Shown: positions 27,545 through 36,969, numbered from the stretch's first letter. The stretch: 64,000 nt of DNA from Capilliphycus robustus (GCF_034932365.1 NZ_JAYGHR010000010.1:1-64000); one strand, 5' to 3'. Numbers and translations are program-made. The notes: a model not told the origin generated them from the letters alone.

Positions 27545-28648
27545 GTGAAGCGACGGAATTTTCTCCTGGGGACAAGTGCTATTACGTTAGGAAGTATCGC
27601 AGTCGGGTGCCGACAGAAAACGGCATTCAGAATCGAACTCTTAAAAGGTTCAGTCCCCGTCCAAATGGTCAGTAAGTTCCGTCAGGGACTCTTAGATCGT
27701 CCTGTGATCGATTTTGTTCCTCAGCCTCAACTCAAAGACCTCTATGGCTTGCTACAACAGAACTCTGCAACCACAGATTTAGTCATGCTTGGGGATTTCT
27801 GGTTGAGTGCTGCTATTCAACAGAAATTACTACAACCTCTCGATGCGAGTGTTTGGCAACAGTGGAATCAACTCCCGCAGCAATGGCAAGCTTTAGTCAC
27901 CCGCAACCGTGAAGGACAGTTAGATCCCCAAGGGCAAGTCTGGGCGGCGCCCTACCGTTGGGGAATGACAGTCATCGCCTATCGAGTCGATCAGTTTAAA
28001 TCTCTCGGTTGGACACCGAAAGATTGGGGCGATTTGTGGCGAGAAGACATCCGTCATCGCTTTTCTGTTCTGGATCATCCTCGGGAAACGATTGGTTTAA
28101 TCTTAAAAAAACTGGGTTCATCTTACAATATTACAAATCTGGAGCGGGTTCTTAGCTTAGAAGAAGAACTGCGTCAACTCCACCGCAACGTTAAACTTTA
28201 TGACTCTAATAATTATCTCAAACCATTAATTACCGGAGATACTTGGTTAGCGGTTGGTTGGTCTACTGACTTTCCCGAAAAGATTCGCCGTCAACATAAT
28301 CTCGCCGTTGTCGTCCCGGCGTCGGGAACCCGCCTTTGGACTGATTTGTGGGTACGCCCTGCCTCTACAAAACCTGTCTCTGAAGTTCCCTTAGCCCAAC
28401 AGTGGATTGATTTTTGTTGGCAACCGGAAATAGCAACTCAAATGTCTTTACTCACGGGTACAACCTCCCCCATTGTTCCTCAGATGAACCCCAATGAGTT
28501 ACCGTCCGCCCTGCGAAATAATCCCTTACTGTTTCCAAAAGCAGAAATTTTAGAGCAAAGTGAATTTTTGCTTCCTTTACCCGAATCTACTTTAGAACAA
28601 TACCGATCTTTGTGGACAAAAATTCGCACAGAAACAGTTGGGAGTTGA
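27545..28648 (+). CDS. extracellular solute-binding protein (polyamine-type), Tat lipoprotein
   Basis: 367 residues, GTG start. The N-terminus MKRRNFLLGTSAITLG has a twin-arginine motif and ends in the lipobox AVGC, so a folded lipoprotein exported by Tat is predicted. The body is a periplasmic-binding fold resembling PotD-type polyamine binders (VWAAPYRWGMTVIAYRVDQ, ATGTTSPIVPQM-like segments). No permease or ATPase gene lies next to it, so it is an orphan here. It begins 5 bases after the phycobiliprotein lyase stop and should be co-transcribed. The ligand is not shown by the sequence. Confidence 0.8.
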   Translation: MKRRNFLLGTSAITLGSIAVGCRQKTAFRIELLKGSVPVQMVSKFRQGLLDRPVIDFVPQPQLKDLYGLLQQNSATTDLVMLGDFWLSAAIQQKLLQPLDASVWQQWNQLPQQWQALVTRNREGQLDPQGQVWAAPYRWGMTVIAYRVDQFKSLGWTPKDWGDLWREDIRHRFSVLDHPRETIGLILKKLGSSYNITNLERVLSLEEELRQLHRNVKLYDSNNYLKPLITGDTWLAVGWSTDFPEKIRRQHNLAVVVPASGTRLWTDLWVRPASTKPVSEVPLAQQWIDFCWQPEIATQMSLLTGTTSPIVPQMNPNELPSALRNNPLLFPKAEILEQSEFLLPLPESTLEQYRSLWTKIRTETVGS

Positions 28649-28650
28649 TC

Positions 28651-29047
28651 AAAAAAACACGCTCGACACAAAGAACACTAAGAATAAATCTTTGTGTCTT
28701 CCTTTCTTGGTGGTGAAATAAAAAAACACGAAGACACAAAGAACACCAAGAATAAATCTTCGTGTCTTCCTTTCTTGGTGGTGAAATCAAAAAACACGAA
28801 GGCACAAAGAACAGTAAGAATAAATCTTTGTGTCTTCCTTTCTTGGTGGTGAAATCAAAAAACACGAAGGCACAAAGAACAGTAAGAATAAATCTTTGTG
28901 TCTTCCTGTCTTGGTGGTGAAATCAAAAAACACGAAGGCACAAAGAACACCAAGAATAAATCTTCGTGTCTTCCTTTCTTGGTGGTGAGTTTCTTCAGAC
29001 AAAGAACAGTAAGAATAAATCTTTGTGTCTTCCTGTCTTGGTGGTGA
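28651..29047. repeat. six tandem copies of a 68-bp dyad-symmetric repeat
   Basis: Copies begin with CACG at about 28658, 28727, 28795, 28863 and 28931 (spacing 69, 68, 68, 68), with a shorter sixth copy from about 28998. Each has a GAAGRCACAAAGA arm and a TCTTTGTGTCTTC arm that pair over about 13 bp around a 14-base loop, then TCTTGGTGGTGA. Variants of the loop (ACACCAAG or ACAGTAAG) alternate between copies. The array starts 2 bases after the solute-binding protein stop and ends just before the converging GGDEF-EAL stop. Open frames here are artefacts of the repeat. Confidence 0.92.
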
Positions 29048-29056
29048 ATTTTTACC

Positions 29057-31891
29057 CTAAAAAATCGGATGACGCTGAATAAAAGCTGTCATTGTCGCCG
29101 CATCAACAGCCGGGGAAAATAGGTTTCCTTGTCCGTATTCACAGCCAATTTGTTGAATGATTTGTTTTTGTTCGAGGGTTTCTATTCCTTCTGCAACGAT
29201 GCTAAACCCTAAGCTGTGAGCGAAATTGGCGATCGCTTCGACAAATTTTGAATTGGAGTTTGGGGAAGTCATTTGACTGACAAAGGAGCGATCTATTTTG
29301 AGGGTATCGATGGGAAAACGTTGTAAGCGATCTAGGGATGAATAACCTGTGCCAAAATCATCAATTAAAATTTGAATTCCCATTTGTTGGAGTTGAGTTA
29401 GGCGTTTGGCTACCCATTCTAAATGTTCGGCGATCGCACTTTCGGTAATTTCTAGGCGTAAATTGGCTGGGGTTAATTCTGTTTCCTGCAAAATTTGTTG
29501 AACTTGACGAACGATTTTCTTTTGAGAAAATTGTTGTCCGGCGACGTTCACACTGACTGATATATTGGGATCTAATCCCTCTTGAATTTGCCATTGTCGA
29601 AGTTGTTGACAAGCGGCTCGTAATACCCATTCTCCCAGGGGAACAATTAACCCGGTTTCTTCGGCAATGGGAATAAATTCACCGGGAGAAATTAAGCCTT
29701 TTTTTGGATCGGGTAAACGAACTAAAGCTTCAAAACTCTTGATTTTTCCTGTTTTTAAACAAACGATAGGTTGATAGTAAACTTTGAGTTTGGAAGACTC
29801 TATGGCGGCTCGTAGATCATTTTCTAAACGGAGTCGCATTAGCGTATTCATCTGCATTTTGCTATCAAAAATCGCATAGCGTAAGCTACTATGATGCTTG
29901 GCGTGGTACATGGCGATATCAGCATCTCTGAGTATATCGGTGCTATGTTTGTAGGAATGATTGGCTGCATAGTAATGGCTGAGGGTAATTCCAATACTGG
30001 CACTGATTGACACCGATTGATCTTCGAGAAGAAAAGGTTCTTGCAGTGTGGCGAGAATGAGTTCGGCGACGAGAATACTATCAGAAATTCCTTGAATTTT
30101 GTCTAATAAAATTGCAAATTCATCTCCGCCCAAACGTGCCAAGGTATCGTTAATATTAATGCAGTGTAGGAGTTTTTTGCCAACGCGAATCAGTAATTCA
30201 TCTCCGGCTAAATGTCCTAAGCCATCATTAACCAGTTTGAAGCGATCTAGATCAATGAATAAAACGGCAAATAAGTGATCAGAATGTTGACGGGCTTGAT
30301 TGAGGGTTAACTGAAGTTTATCCATAAAAAAAGCCCGGTTGGGTAAACGAGTTAACGAGTCGTGATAAGCGAAATAAAAGAGTTTAGCTTCGGCTTGTTT
30401 GCGTTCACGAAGTGCAGCTTGCTGTTGGCTGAGATCGGTTTGAGAACCCACCATGCGGATGGGATCACCCTGATCATTCCACAGGGCTTGACCCCGATGT
30501 AAAACCCATTTGTAGCTGCCATCTTTGCAGCGAATACGGTATTCTGTGCTGTAGTTATGGGTTTTTTGGTCTAAATGATCTTCAATGGCTTTGAGGACTC
30601 GTTCTCGATCTTCGGGGTGAATTTGCTTTTCCCACTCAGCCAGATGGTTATTGATTTCGTGGTCTTCATAGCCTAACATTTCCTTAGCACGCGGCGAGAA
30701 GAACAGTTCATTGGTTTGGACGTTCCAATCCCAAATTCCATCATTGCTTCCCTGAAGGGCTAATTTCCACCGATCTTCACTGATTTTGAGGGCTTCATCT
30801 AACTGTTTTAAACTGCTACTTCGGGGCTGATTTCTCTGTTCTAGGTTTTGGTTAATCCGTTCGAGGGTCGCCTGGGCTTGACTTGAGGTATGGTGATAAT
30901 CGGGGGGAATTTTTTGGATAAATTTTGATTCGGGTGTGACTAATACAATTAACCAGTTTAAACCGCGACTATCATTAAAGGGAAATACATCGATTAACTG
31001 AATTTCCTGATTCCAGGTGAATTCTAACTGATGATCTGAGTTGATTTCAGCAAGATTTTCAAAATGTTGGTATAAATAAAGGGTGGTGGCTTGAATTAAG
31101 CGATCGCTACTGTGGATAGCCTTTAAATAGGTTGCGGTTTGAGTCGGATCGACAGTCAAAGGATGAGTCATAGAGGAACTTGCAACTAATGTACCAGAAG
31201 GTTCGACAATAAAAGCAATACTCCCCTGATCAACGGTGAGTGTTTTGAGAAATTCACCGATGTGAGATAAAGACAGATCACAGCCTAAAACACCCATAAA
31301 ACAGTTTTTCGCATCATATAACGGTAAAACCGCCATCAAACCGAGTTGAACTTGAATGGTGTTAGAATATTGATAAATCGGACTCCAAGTGGCACAATTA
31401 AACTGTTGAGCCGTTTGATACCAAAGCCGATGACGAGGATCGTAGTTCGGACACAAACCAATTGGCTCAAAGGTGCTATTTCCACAATCATCGAGAGCAT
31501 AGATGTATTTGTTTACACCTGTTGTTGGGGTTTTGATTTCGAGTGTTGGTGTGTGATCCGCGAGTAAAGTAATCCCGATATATTTCCCGGTGTTGTCACC
31601 CCAATTCATCCCACTGACACTATCAAAAATCTGGATTTGTTGCCAAAAATATTGCTGTATGCTCTCGAAATTATTGCGATTGATCTGAGCATATCGGATT
31701 GCATTGGCGTTAATCTGATTAACTTGGTGAGGTGTATCGAGATAGGTTTTGAGGTATGCTGAAATATGAGCCGCAGTTTTACGGCGCAATTGACCCGCTA
31801 AATCGAGAACGGCTCTTTGTATTGGAGTTAAGGATTGTGATTCCATTGTATGATCGAACGCACCTTGTAATAGAGCTTTGAAGAAAGGCAT
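29057..31891 (-). CDS. GGDEF-EAL protein with PAS and an unanchored Cache domain
   Basis: 944 residues. Domains: a double-Cache-like sensor (about 35-325), a coiled coil, a PAS_3 domain (about 372-490), GGDEF (GGDEF at 588-592, intact) and EAL (EALVR at 721-725, with DDFGTGYSSL at 844-853 and EGIE at 901-904). Both catalytic signatures look competent, so it could make and degrade cyclic di-GMP. The Cache part resembles that of the kinase at 4452-7637 (YFWQQIQIFD versus YFWQQIKIFD), but I find no membrane helix before it or after it, so the sensor would be cytosolic. That is unusual for the fold. Single gene; ATG start. Confidence 0.9.
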   Translation of the reverse strand: MPFFKALLQGAFDHTMESQSLTPIQRAVLDLAGQLRRKTAAHISAYLKTYLDTPHQVNQINANAIRYAQINRNNFESIQQYFWQQIQIFDSVSGMNWGDNTGKYIGITLLADHTPTLEIKTPTTGVNKYIYALDDCGNSTFEPIGLCPNYDPRHRLWYQTAQQFNCATWSPIYQYSNTIQVQLGLMAVLPLYDAKNCFMGVLGCDLSLSHIGEFLKTLTVDQGSIAFIVEPSGTLVASSSMTHPLTVDPTQTATYLKAIHSSDRLIQATTLYLYQHFENLAEINSDHQLEFTWNQEIQLIDVFPFNDSRGLNWLIVLVTPESKFIQKIPPDYHHTSSQAQATLERINQNLEQRNQPRSSSLKQLDEALKISEDRWKLALQGSNDGIWDWNVQTNELFFSPRAKEMLGYEDHEINNHLAEWEKQIHPEDRERVLKAIEDHLDQKTHNYSTEYRIRCKDGSYKWVLHRGQALWNDQGDPIRMVGSQTDLSQQQAALRERKQAEAKLFYFAYHDSLTRLPNRAFFMDKLQLTLNQARQHSDHLFAVLFIDLDRFKLVNDGLGHLAGDELLIRVGKKLLHCININDTLARLGGDEFAILLDKIQGISDSILVAELILATLQEPFLLEDQSVSISASIGITLSHYYAANHSYKHSTDILRDADIAMYHAKHHSSLRYAIFDSKMQMNTLMRLRLENDLRAAIESSKLKVYYQPIVCLKTGKIKSFEALVRLPDPKKGLISPGEFIPIAEETGLIVPLGEWVLRAACQQLRQWQIQEGLDPNISVSVNVAGQQFSQKKIVRQVQQILQETELTPANLRLEITESAIAEHLEWVAKRLTQLQQMGIQILIDDFGTGYSSLDRLQRFPIDTLKIDRSFVSQMTSPNSNSKFVEAIANFAHSLGFSIVAEGIETLEQKQIIQQIGCEYGQGNLFSPAVDAATMTAFIQRHPIF

Positions 31892-32108
31892 AGATAGGAT
31901 TACGAGTTCAAAATGAATCCATTATTCTGGAGTAGATCTTCCCTGATTGTCCGATGAGGAACTGTTAAAATTACTGATTAAATCAGTGACCCCTTTAGTA
32001 GATCAGTGAATTGAGCAGTAGATTTATTAGAATCCTAGCAAAGCACTACAAATTTAGCATCCTCTCTTTCCGGATTTTATATCCAAATTATTGAGTTCTT
32101 TGTCCAAT

Positions 32109-33347
32109 ATGATTAAAATTCTCCATCTGTCTGATATCCATATGGGTAGTGGCTTCTCCCACGGACGTACCAACCCCGAAACGGGTTTAAACACTCGTTT
32201 AGAAGACTTTGTAAAAACTCTGGGACGGTGTATTGATCGGGCGATCGCAGAACCGGTTGATCTGGTGTTGTTTGGGGGAGATGCGTTTCCCGATGCGACT
32301 CCGGCGCCGTTTGTTAAACAGGCGTTTGCTCAGGAATTTCGACGGTTAGTGGATGCTGAAATTCCGACTGTTTTATTAGTGGGAAACCATGATCAATATT
32401 CTCAAGGACAGGGGGGAGCGAGTTTAGGAATTTATCGGACATTAGGTGTACCGGGGTTTGTGGTTGGCGATCGCTTAGAAACTCATAAAATTAATACTCG
32501 AAATGGGGAAGTTCAGGTGATCACGCTTCCTTGGTTAACTCGTTCGACTTTATTAACTCGTCCTGAAACGGAGGGGTTAACGTTAAGTCAGGTTAATGAG
32601 TTATTAATTGAACGACTTAAAATCGCAATGGAAGGGTTAATTCGACGGTTAGATCCTCAACTTCCGACGGTTTTACTGGGTCATTTAATGATCGATAAAG
32701 CCAGTTTAGGAGCCGAACGTTTTTTAGCGGTTGGGAAAGGGTTTAATATTCCTTTATCGTTGTTGATTCGCCCTTGTTTTGATTATGTCGCTTTGGGTCA
32801 TGTTCATAAACATCAGAACTTGAATAAATCTAATGATCCACCAATTATTTATCCGGGAAGTATCGAACGGGTTGATTTTAGTGAGGAGAAAGAAGACAAG
32901 GGTTTTGTATTAGTGGAGTTGGAAAAAGGTCAGGTTAAATGGGAGTTTTGTGCTTTACCTGTGCGTTCTTTTTGTACAATAAAAGTCGATGTTTCTCAAG
33001 CTGAAGATCCCCAAGCTATGCTCCTTAAAGCGATTGAGAAAAAACCGATTGAAGATGTAGTCGTGCGGTTAATTTATCAACTGCGTTCAGAACAGATTGA
33101 TTTGATTGAAAACTCTCGTTTACATGAAGCTTTAACTGCGGCTCATAGTTATAGTATTCAAGCAGAATTAGTCAGTCAATTGGCTCGTCCTCGTATTCCT
33201 GAACTAGATCGTCATACGCTTGATCCCCTCGCCGCTTTAAAAACCTATTTAGGGAGTCGCGAAGATCTCAAAGAGATTGAACAAGATTTGATGGATGCGG
33301 CGGAAGAGTTGTTAGCGGGGGCGACACCAGAAGAAGTAGAAGTTTAG
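32109..33347 (+). CDS. SbcD/Mre11-like DNA repair exonuclease
   Basis: 413 residues from the ATG at 32109 (MIKILHLSDIHMG); an open TTG start exists at 32091 but the family begins at the phosphoesterase motif. Metal-binding motifs are visible: LHLSDIHMG, LVLFGGDAF, LLVGNHDQ, and GHVHKH near residue 234. It lacks a linked sbcC gene here; whether a partner exists elsewhere is unknown. Expected to process broken DNA ends in the cytosol. The stop overlaps the stop of the convergent CBS/MCP-like gene by 4 bases. Confidence 0.88.
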   Translation: MIKILHLSDIHMGSGFSHGRTNPETGLNTRLEDFVKTLGRCIDRAIAEPVDLVLFGGDAFPDATPAPFVKQAFAQEFRRLVDAEIPTVLLVGNHDQYSQGQGGASLGIYRTLGVPGFVVGDRLETHKINTRNGEVQVITLPWLTRSTLLTRPETEGLTLSQVNELLIERLKIAMEGLIRRLDPQLPTVLLGHLMIDKASLGAERFLAVGKGFNIPLSLLIRPCFDYVALGHVHKHQNLNKSNDPPIIYPGSIERVDFSEEKEDKGFVLVELEKGQVKWEFCALPVRSFCTIKVDVSQAEDPQAMLLKAIEKKPIEDVVVRLIYQLRSEQIDLIENSRLHEALTAAHSYSIQAELVSQLARPRIPELDRHTLDPLAALKTYLGSREDLKEIEQDLMDAAEELLAGATPEEVEV

Positions 33348-34546
33348 TTTTTTGGCTGTTGTTTGTACTTCAAAACCCGCTCAATGGTTTGGATGATAAA
33401 CTCAGCATCTGCGGAATTTTGTTGAGTGACTTGATGTTGCAGATTGGATGAATTGACAAGCTTTTCTAACTCATCTAAAACGGCTTCAGCCTGTTCAACG
33501 TGAGAAAGCATTGAGCAAGTAATCCGAGCGTCTTCAATGGCAGATTCTTGGAGTTCTTGTAAGTTAAAGTTTAGCTGATTTGCAATCGTATGAGTTTGAT
33601 CACTGACTTTTGAGGTTTCACGAATCAGTCGATTAATTTCCAGGCTAATTTGACTGAATCCCTGGGGTTGAGGAGAATCAGATTGATAGGTAACAATGGC
33701 GGCTTGTACGGCTAGATGACGAACTTTTTGAATAATCTCTCCCAGCATTTGAGAAGTCGAATTGATGGCTGCGAGATCGTCAGCGATCGCTTGACTGATT
33801 TTAAATAAATGTTCAGTATTACGGTAGATCGAGTTTGAACCGACAAAGATCGCATAAAACGCTTTGCGAGTTTCTACAGAAATCCGTTCACTCATTCTCA
33901 GAAAATGCTGATTAAACTGAAGAATCGGTTGAGTATACTGAGCGAGTTTAGCTTTGCGTTTACTGTAGTCTTTATCATATTGCTTAAAAATTAAATCTTT
34001 CTCCTGTTTGAGTGATGCTGCATATTCTATAACCTTGTTTTTTTCTTGCTGCAATTTTTGCTCAAAGGTTTGTAATTTCAAGTTTTGTTGTTCTATTTGG
34101 CGACAAGAAAAATTTAACAGATTATTTTGAGCCAAAAGTAAGTTATAAATATCTAGGAGTCTAAATTCTCCTTGCTCTAACTCAATGATTATCGGTTCAT
34201 AAACGAATTGTTTGGGTCGAGTTAATGCTTGATTCGCAGCGAATAAAATTGTACAGTTTTTAGACAAGACCAGAGGGGGAATTCGGATGACATCTAATAG
34301 CAATTGAATCGGTTGATTAAAATACAGATTTTTGCGATTGAGATTATTCATCTGTTCGCGGAAATTGGCTTTAGAAATCATCCCAACTAATTGATGATCA
34401 TCAACCACAATTACACCCGGTAATTCGGGATTTTGATGAAATTCTTGGGCAATCACTCGTCCAGGTGTGGTAGAATTGACTTGGAAAGTATGGGAAATAA
34501 GATCTTCAACGGTAGACTCAAGGGTGATCCGAGATGAGCTGCTCAT
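33344..34546 (-). CDS. soluble CBS plus MCP-like signalling protein
   Basis: 400 residues. Residues about 10-135 look like a pair of CBS domains (GVIVVDDHQLVGMISKANF), then a coiled coil (about 155-215), then a four-helix hairpin related to the methyl-accepting chemotaxis signalling domain: QKVRHLAVQAAIVTYQSDS...GFSQISLEINRLIRETSKV parallels the MCP tip. There is no membrane helix, so it would be a cytosolic receptor-like protein, with the CBS pair possibly sensing nucleotides. The MCP tip differs from the standard EAARAGE sequence, so coupling to CheA/CheW is uncertain. It could instead act in phototaxis or as a scaffold. Confidence 0.72.
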   Translation of the reverse strand: MSSSSRITLESTVEDLISHTFQVNSTTPGRVIAQEFHQNPELPGVIVVDDHQLVGMISKANFREQMNNLNRKNLYFNQPIQLLLDVIRIPPLVLSKNCTILFAANQALTRPKQFVYEPIIIELEQGEFRLLDIYNLLLAQNNLLNFSCRQIEQQNLKLQTFEQKLQQEKNKVIEYAASLKQEKDLIFKQYDKDYSKRKAKLAQYTQPILQFNQHFLRMSERISVETRKAFYAIFVGSNSIYRNTEHLFKISQAIADDLAAINSTSQMLGEIIQKVRHLAVQAAIVTYQSDSPQPQGFSQISLEINRLIRETSKVSDQTHTIANQLNFNLQELQESAIEDARITCSMLSHVEQAEAVLDELEKLVNSSNLQHQVTQQNSADAEFIIQTIERVLKYKQQPKN

Positions 34547-34961
34547 TCAACTAAACTCGTTCTAGGGATTGTGGACTGAAGCATTTTTTGATATCATACA
34601 TATTGGTCACGGCAGTCCTATTCTGTCAAGTCGGAAAAAGAACGCCCCAACTCCATACATCTGTCAACTGCGATCAACGCTTAACATTCTGTTCTGTTCA
34701 GGCTGAACAAAGGAGTATCAACCTATTTTTCGGTTCCGCTTCTCTTGGTCTACACTCTGTTTGTACCTAAGTCTAGCTATTGTATTCAAAGTTAACACAA
34801 TTCGCTTTCCATAGGAGCTAAACTCAGCAAAGATAATTAGGGGAACTCAGTCATGGACTCAGTAAAGCAATTTAGTGTTATCTTGACAATAGAACTAGAA
34901 TAACAATCATACAGATACAATTGTGTTCTACCCATTTTGCTGTTGATTTTGATACAAACCT
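34547..34961. other. intergenic region, nothing recognised
   Basis: 415 bases between the divergent CBS/MCP-like gene and the GAF kinase. It must carry both promoters. No repeat, known RNA or coding frame of believable composition is recognised; a 60-codon frame at 34588-34770 has no family resemblance. Confidence 0.4.
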
Positions 34962-36875
34962 GTGGATAAAGCCCTGTATCAACAACTCGAACAAGAGAGA
35001 CTTTTAAACCAAGTGACTAGCCAGATTCGCCAAAGTCTGGACTTGTCTGTTATTTTGTCAACAGCAGTTGAACGGTTGCAGCAATTTTTGCAGGTTGATC
35101 GCTTATTGATCTATCAGTTTGACTTTGAATGGTCTGTTCCTCCAGGCGAATGTATCCTAGAACGAGAAGGGGAAACAGAGGAACGAAAGCGAAATACTTC
35201 ACCCCCTCGACTCCCGACTTCCTCTGGTTTGTCTTCAGTTAACAGCAATAGTCGCAAAGGATGTGTCACCTACGAAGCTCGTTCGTCTGATCAAATCTTG
35301 TCTGTTCTTCACTTAAGCGAAGCAGATAGCTGCTTTTTTGAAAAGCCAGAAGCTCAAGCAAAATTTACAAAAAGTCAGGCGTTTTTGATGATTCAAGATG
35401 TGGAGAATACCTATCAATCTTCACCCTGTTTTTTGGCGTTTTTAAAACAGATTAAAGTTCGCTCAAAGCTGGTTTTTTCAATCATTGTACAAAATCAATT
35501 GTGGGGATTATTAATCGCCCATCAATGTTTCCAACCCCGTTCTTGGACTGAGGATGAAAACAAGTTTCTCGCTCAAATAACCGAACATTTATCGATCGCA
35601 ATTTATCAAGCCCAACTCTACGCCCAACTCCAACAGCAAAAGCAAACCTTAGAGCGACGAGTTACAGAACGCACACAAGCCCTTCACGACGCCTTATTAG
35701 CGGCTCAATCTGCCAATCGAGCGAAAAGCGAATTTTTAGCCACCATGAGCCATGAATTGCGAACGCCGCTCACCTGTGTCATTGGGATTTCAGCTACCCT
35801 ATTACGTCTTTATTCTAACAGTGAAGAACTGCCAAAAATTCCCCGAGAAAAGCAGCAAGAATATCTAAAAAAAATTCACGACAGTGGAGAACATTTATTA
35901 GAACTAATTAACGATATTCTCGAACTTTCTCAAGTAGAAGCCGGAAAAACAGTCTTACAAATCAGTGAATTTTCTCTAACTAAACTCGCTCAACAGAGTT
36001 TATATTCCTTTCGAGAAAGAGCGCAAAAACAGGATATCATCCTCACCAGTGATATTCAGATAAAACCCGATCAAGATAAATTTTCGGCTGATCAACACCG
36101 AGTCAAACAAATTTTATCCAATCTATTAAGTAATGCGATTAAATTCACCCCAGAAGGCGGACGAGTTACTCTACGAGTTCGAGTTGATGGGAACACAGCG
36201 ATTTTGCAAATCCAAGATACTGGAATTGGAATTCCCGAGGAACAACAACCTTTATTATTTGAAAAGTTCCAACAACTTGATTCTTCCTATCGTCGTCAAT
36301 ATGGCGGAACAGGTTTAGGTTTAGCGTTGACCAAACAATTAGTTGAACTTCATGGAGGAGCGATTAGATTTACCTCAACTGAAGGTATCGGTTCTAAGTT
36401 TACCGTTCACCTTCCCGCTCTACCTAATCTCTCTCCAAATTCTCAGCAACGAGTGAAAGCTTCTTCATTCAAAACCTCACTACAAACAATATACACTAAT
36501 AACCCACGAGGTCGGTTTATCCTGATTGAAGATGATGAAGAAACAGCAACACTAATCTGTGAAATTCTAACGGCGGCGGGTTATCAAGTGGTTTGGTTAG
36601 TAGAAGGATTAACCGCACTCGGACAAATTGAATTGTTACAACCGACAGCCCTTATTGTTGATATGTACATAGCGGGTCAAGATGGTTATGAAATCATTCA
36701 CCACCTAAAAAACACCAAAGCTACACAACAAATCAAAATTTTAGCAATCACAACTGAAACTGAATCTACATCTCCAGAAAGTGTCTTAATCACTCAGGCT
36801 GATGATTTTATTACCAAACCCATTCAACCGAATCAGTTACTTAATAAAATTATCAGTTGGGAGGCGCGAGAATAA
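34962..36875 (+). CDS. hybrid histidine kinase with cyanobacteriochrome-like GAF domain
   Basis: 637 residues, GTG start (the first available, an in-frame stop lies at 34950). Domains: GAF (about 15-215), coiled coil, HisKA with His264 in SHELRTPLTCVIG, ATPase domain (NLLSNAIKFTPEGG, GTGLGLALTK at 449-458) and a C-terminal receiver with Asp567. The GAF domain resembles cyanobacteriochromes: DSCF at 122-125 fits the DXCF motif, and Cys156 in SSPCFLAFLKQ is at the canonical chromophore-binding cysteine, where CH is normal and this protein has CF. WGLLIAHQC is also typical. So a bilin-binding light sensor is plausible but not certain. An insert of about 50 polar residues lies before the motif. 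Single gene. Confidence 0.85.
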   Translation: MDKALYQQLEQERLLNQVTSQIRQSLDLSVILSTAVERLQQFLQVDRLLIYQFDFEWSVPPGECILEREGETEERKRNTSPPRLPTSSGLSSVNSNSRKGCVTYEARSSDQILSVLHLSEADSCFFEKPEAQAKFTKSQAFLMIQDVENTYQSSPCFLAFLKQIKVRSKLVFSIIVQNQLWGLLIAHQCFQPRSWTEDENKFLAQITEHLSIAIYQAQLYAQLQQQKQTLERRVTERTQALHDALLAAQSANRAKSEFLATMSHELRTPLTCVIGISATLLRLYSNSEELPKIPREKQQEYLKKIHDSGEHLLELINDILELSQVEAGKTVLQISEFSLTKLAQQSLYSFRERAQKQDIILTSDIQIKPDQDKFSADQHRVKQILSNLLSNAIKFTPEGGRVTLRVRVDGNTAILQIQDTGIGIPEEQQPLLFEKFQQLDSSYRRQYGGTGLGLALTKQLVELHGGAIRFTSTEGIGSKFTVHLPALPNLSPNSQQRVKASSFKTSLQTIYTNNPRGRFILIEDDEETATLICEILTAAGYQVVWLVEGLTALGQIELLQPTALIVDMYIAGQDGYEIIHHLKNTKATQQIKILAITTETESTSPESVLITQADDFITKPIQPNQLLNKIISWEARE

Positions 36876-36969
36876 AGATTAAACTTGTCCATCGCTTCAA
36901 TTATGTTGATTCGTTACATTTGCAGCAAAATCCACTCAACTTGCTATGCTATAAAAGTTATTACTCAGT

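Noticed and set aside
28587..29002. Open frames of 71 to 92 codons on the minus strand across the tandem repeats
   Set aside because: They arise because the repeat is nearly free of stops in some frames; the encoded peptide merely repeats itself.
28651..29047. Possible CRISPR array
   Set aside because: The repeats are back-to-back with no unique spacers, have a 68-bp period and are dyad-symmetric; no cas gene is near.
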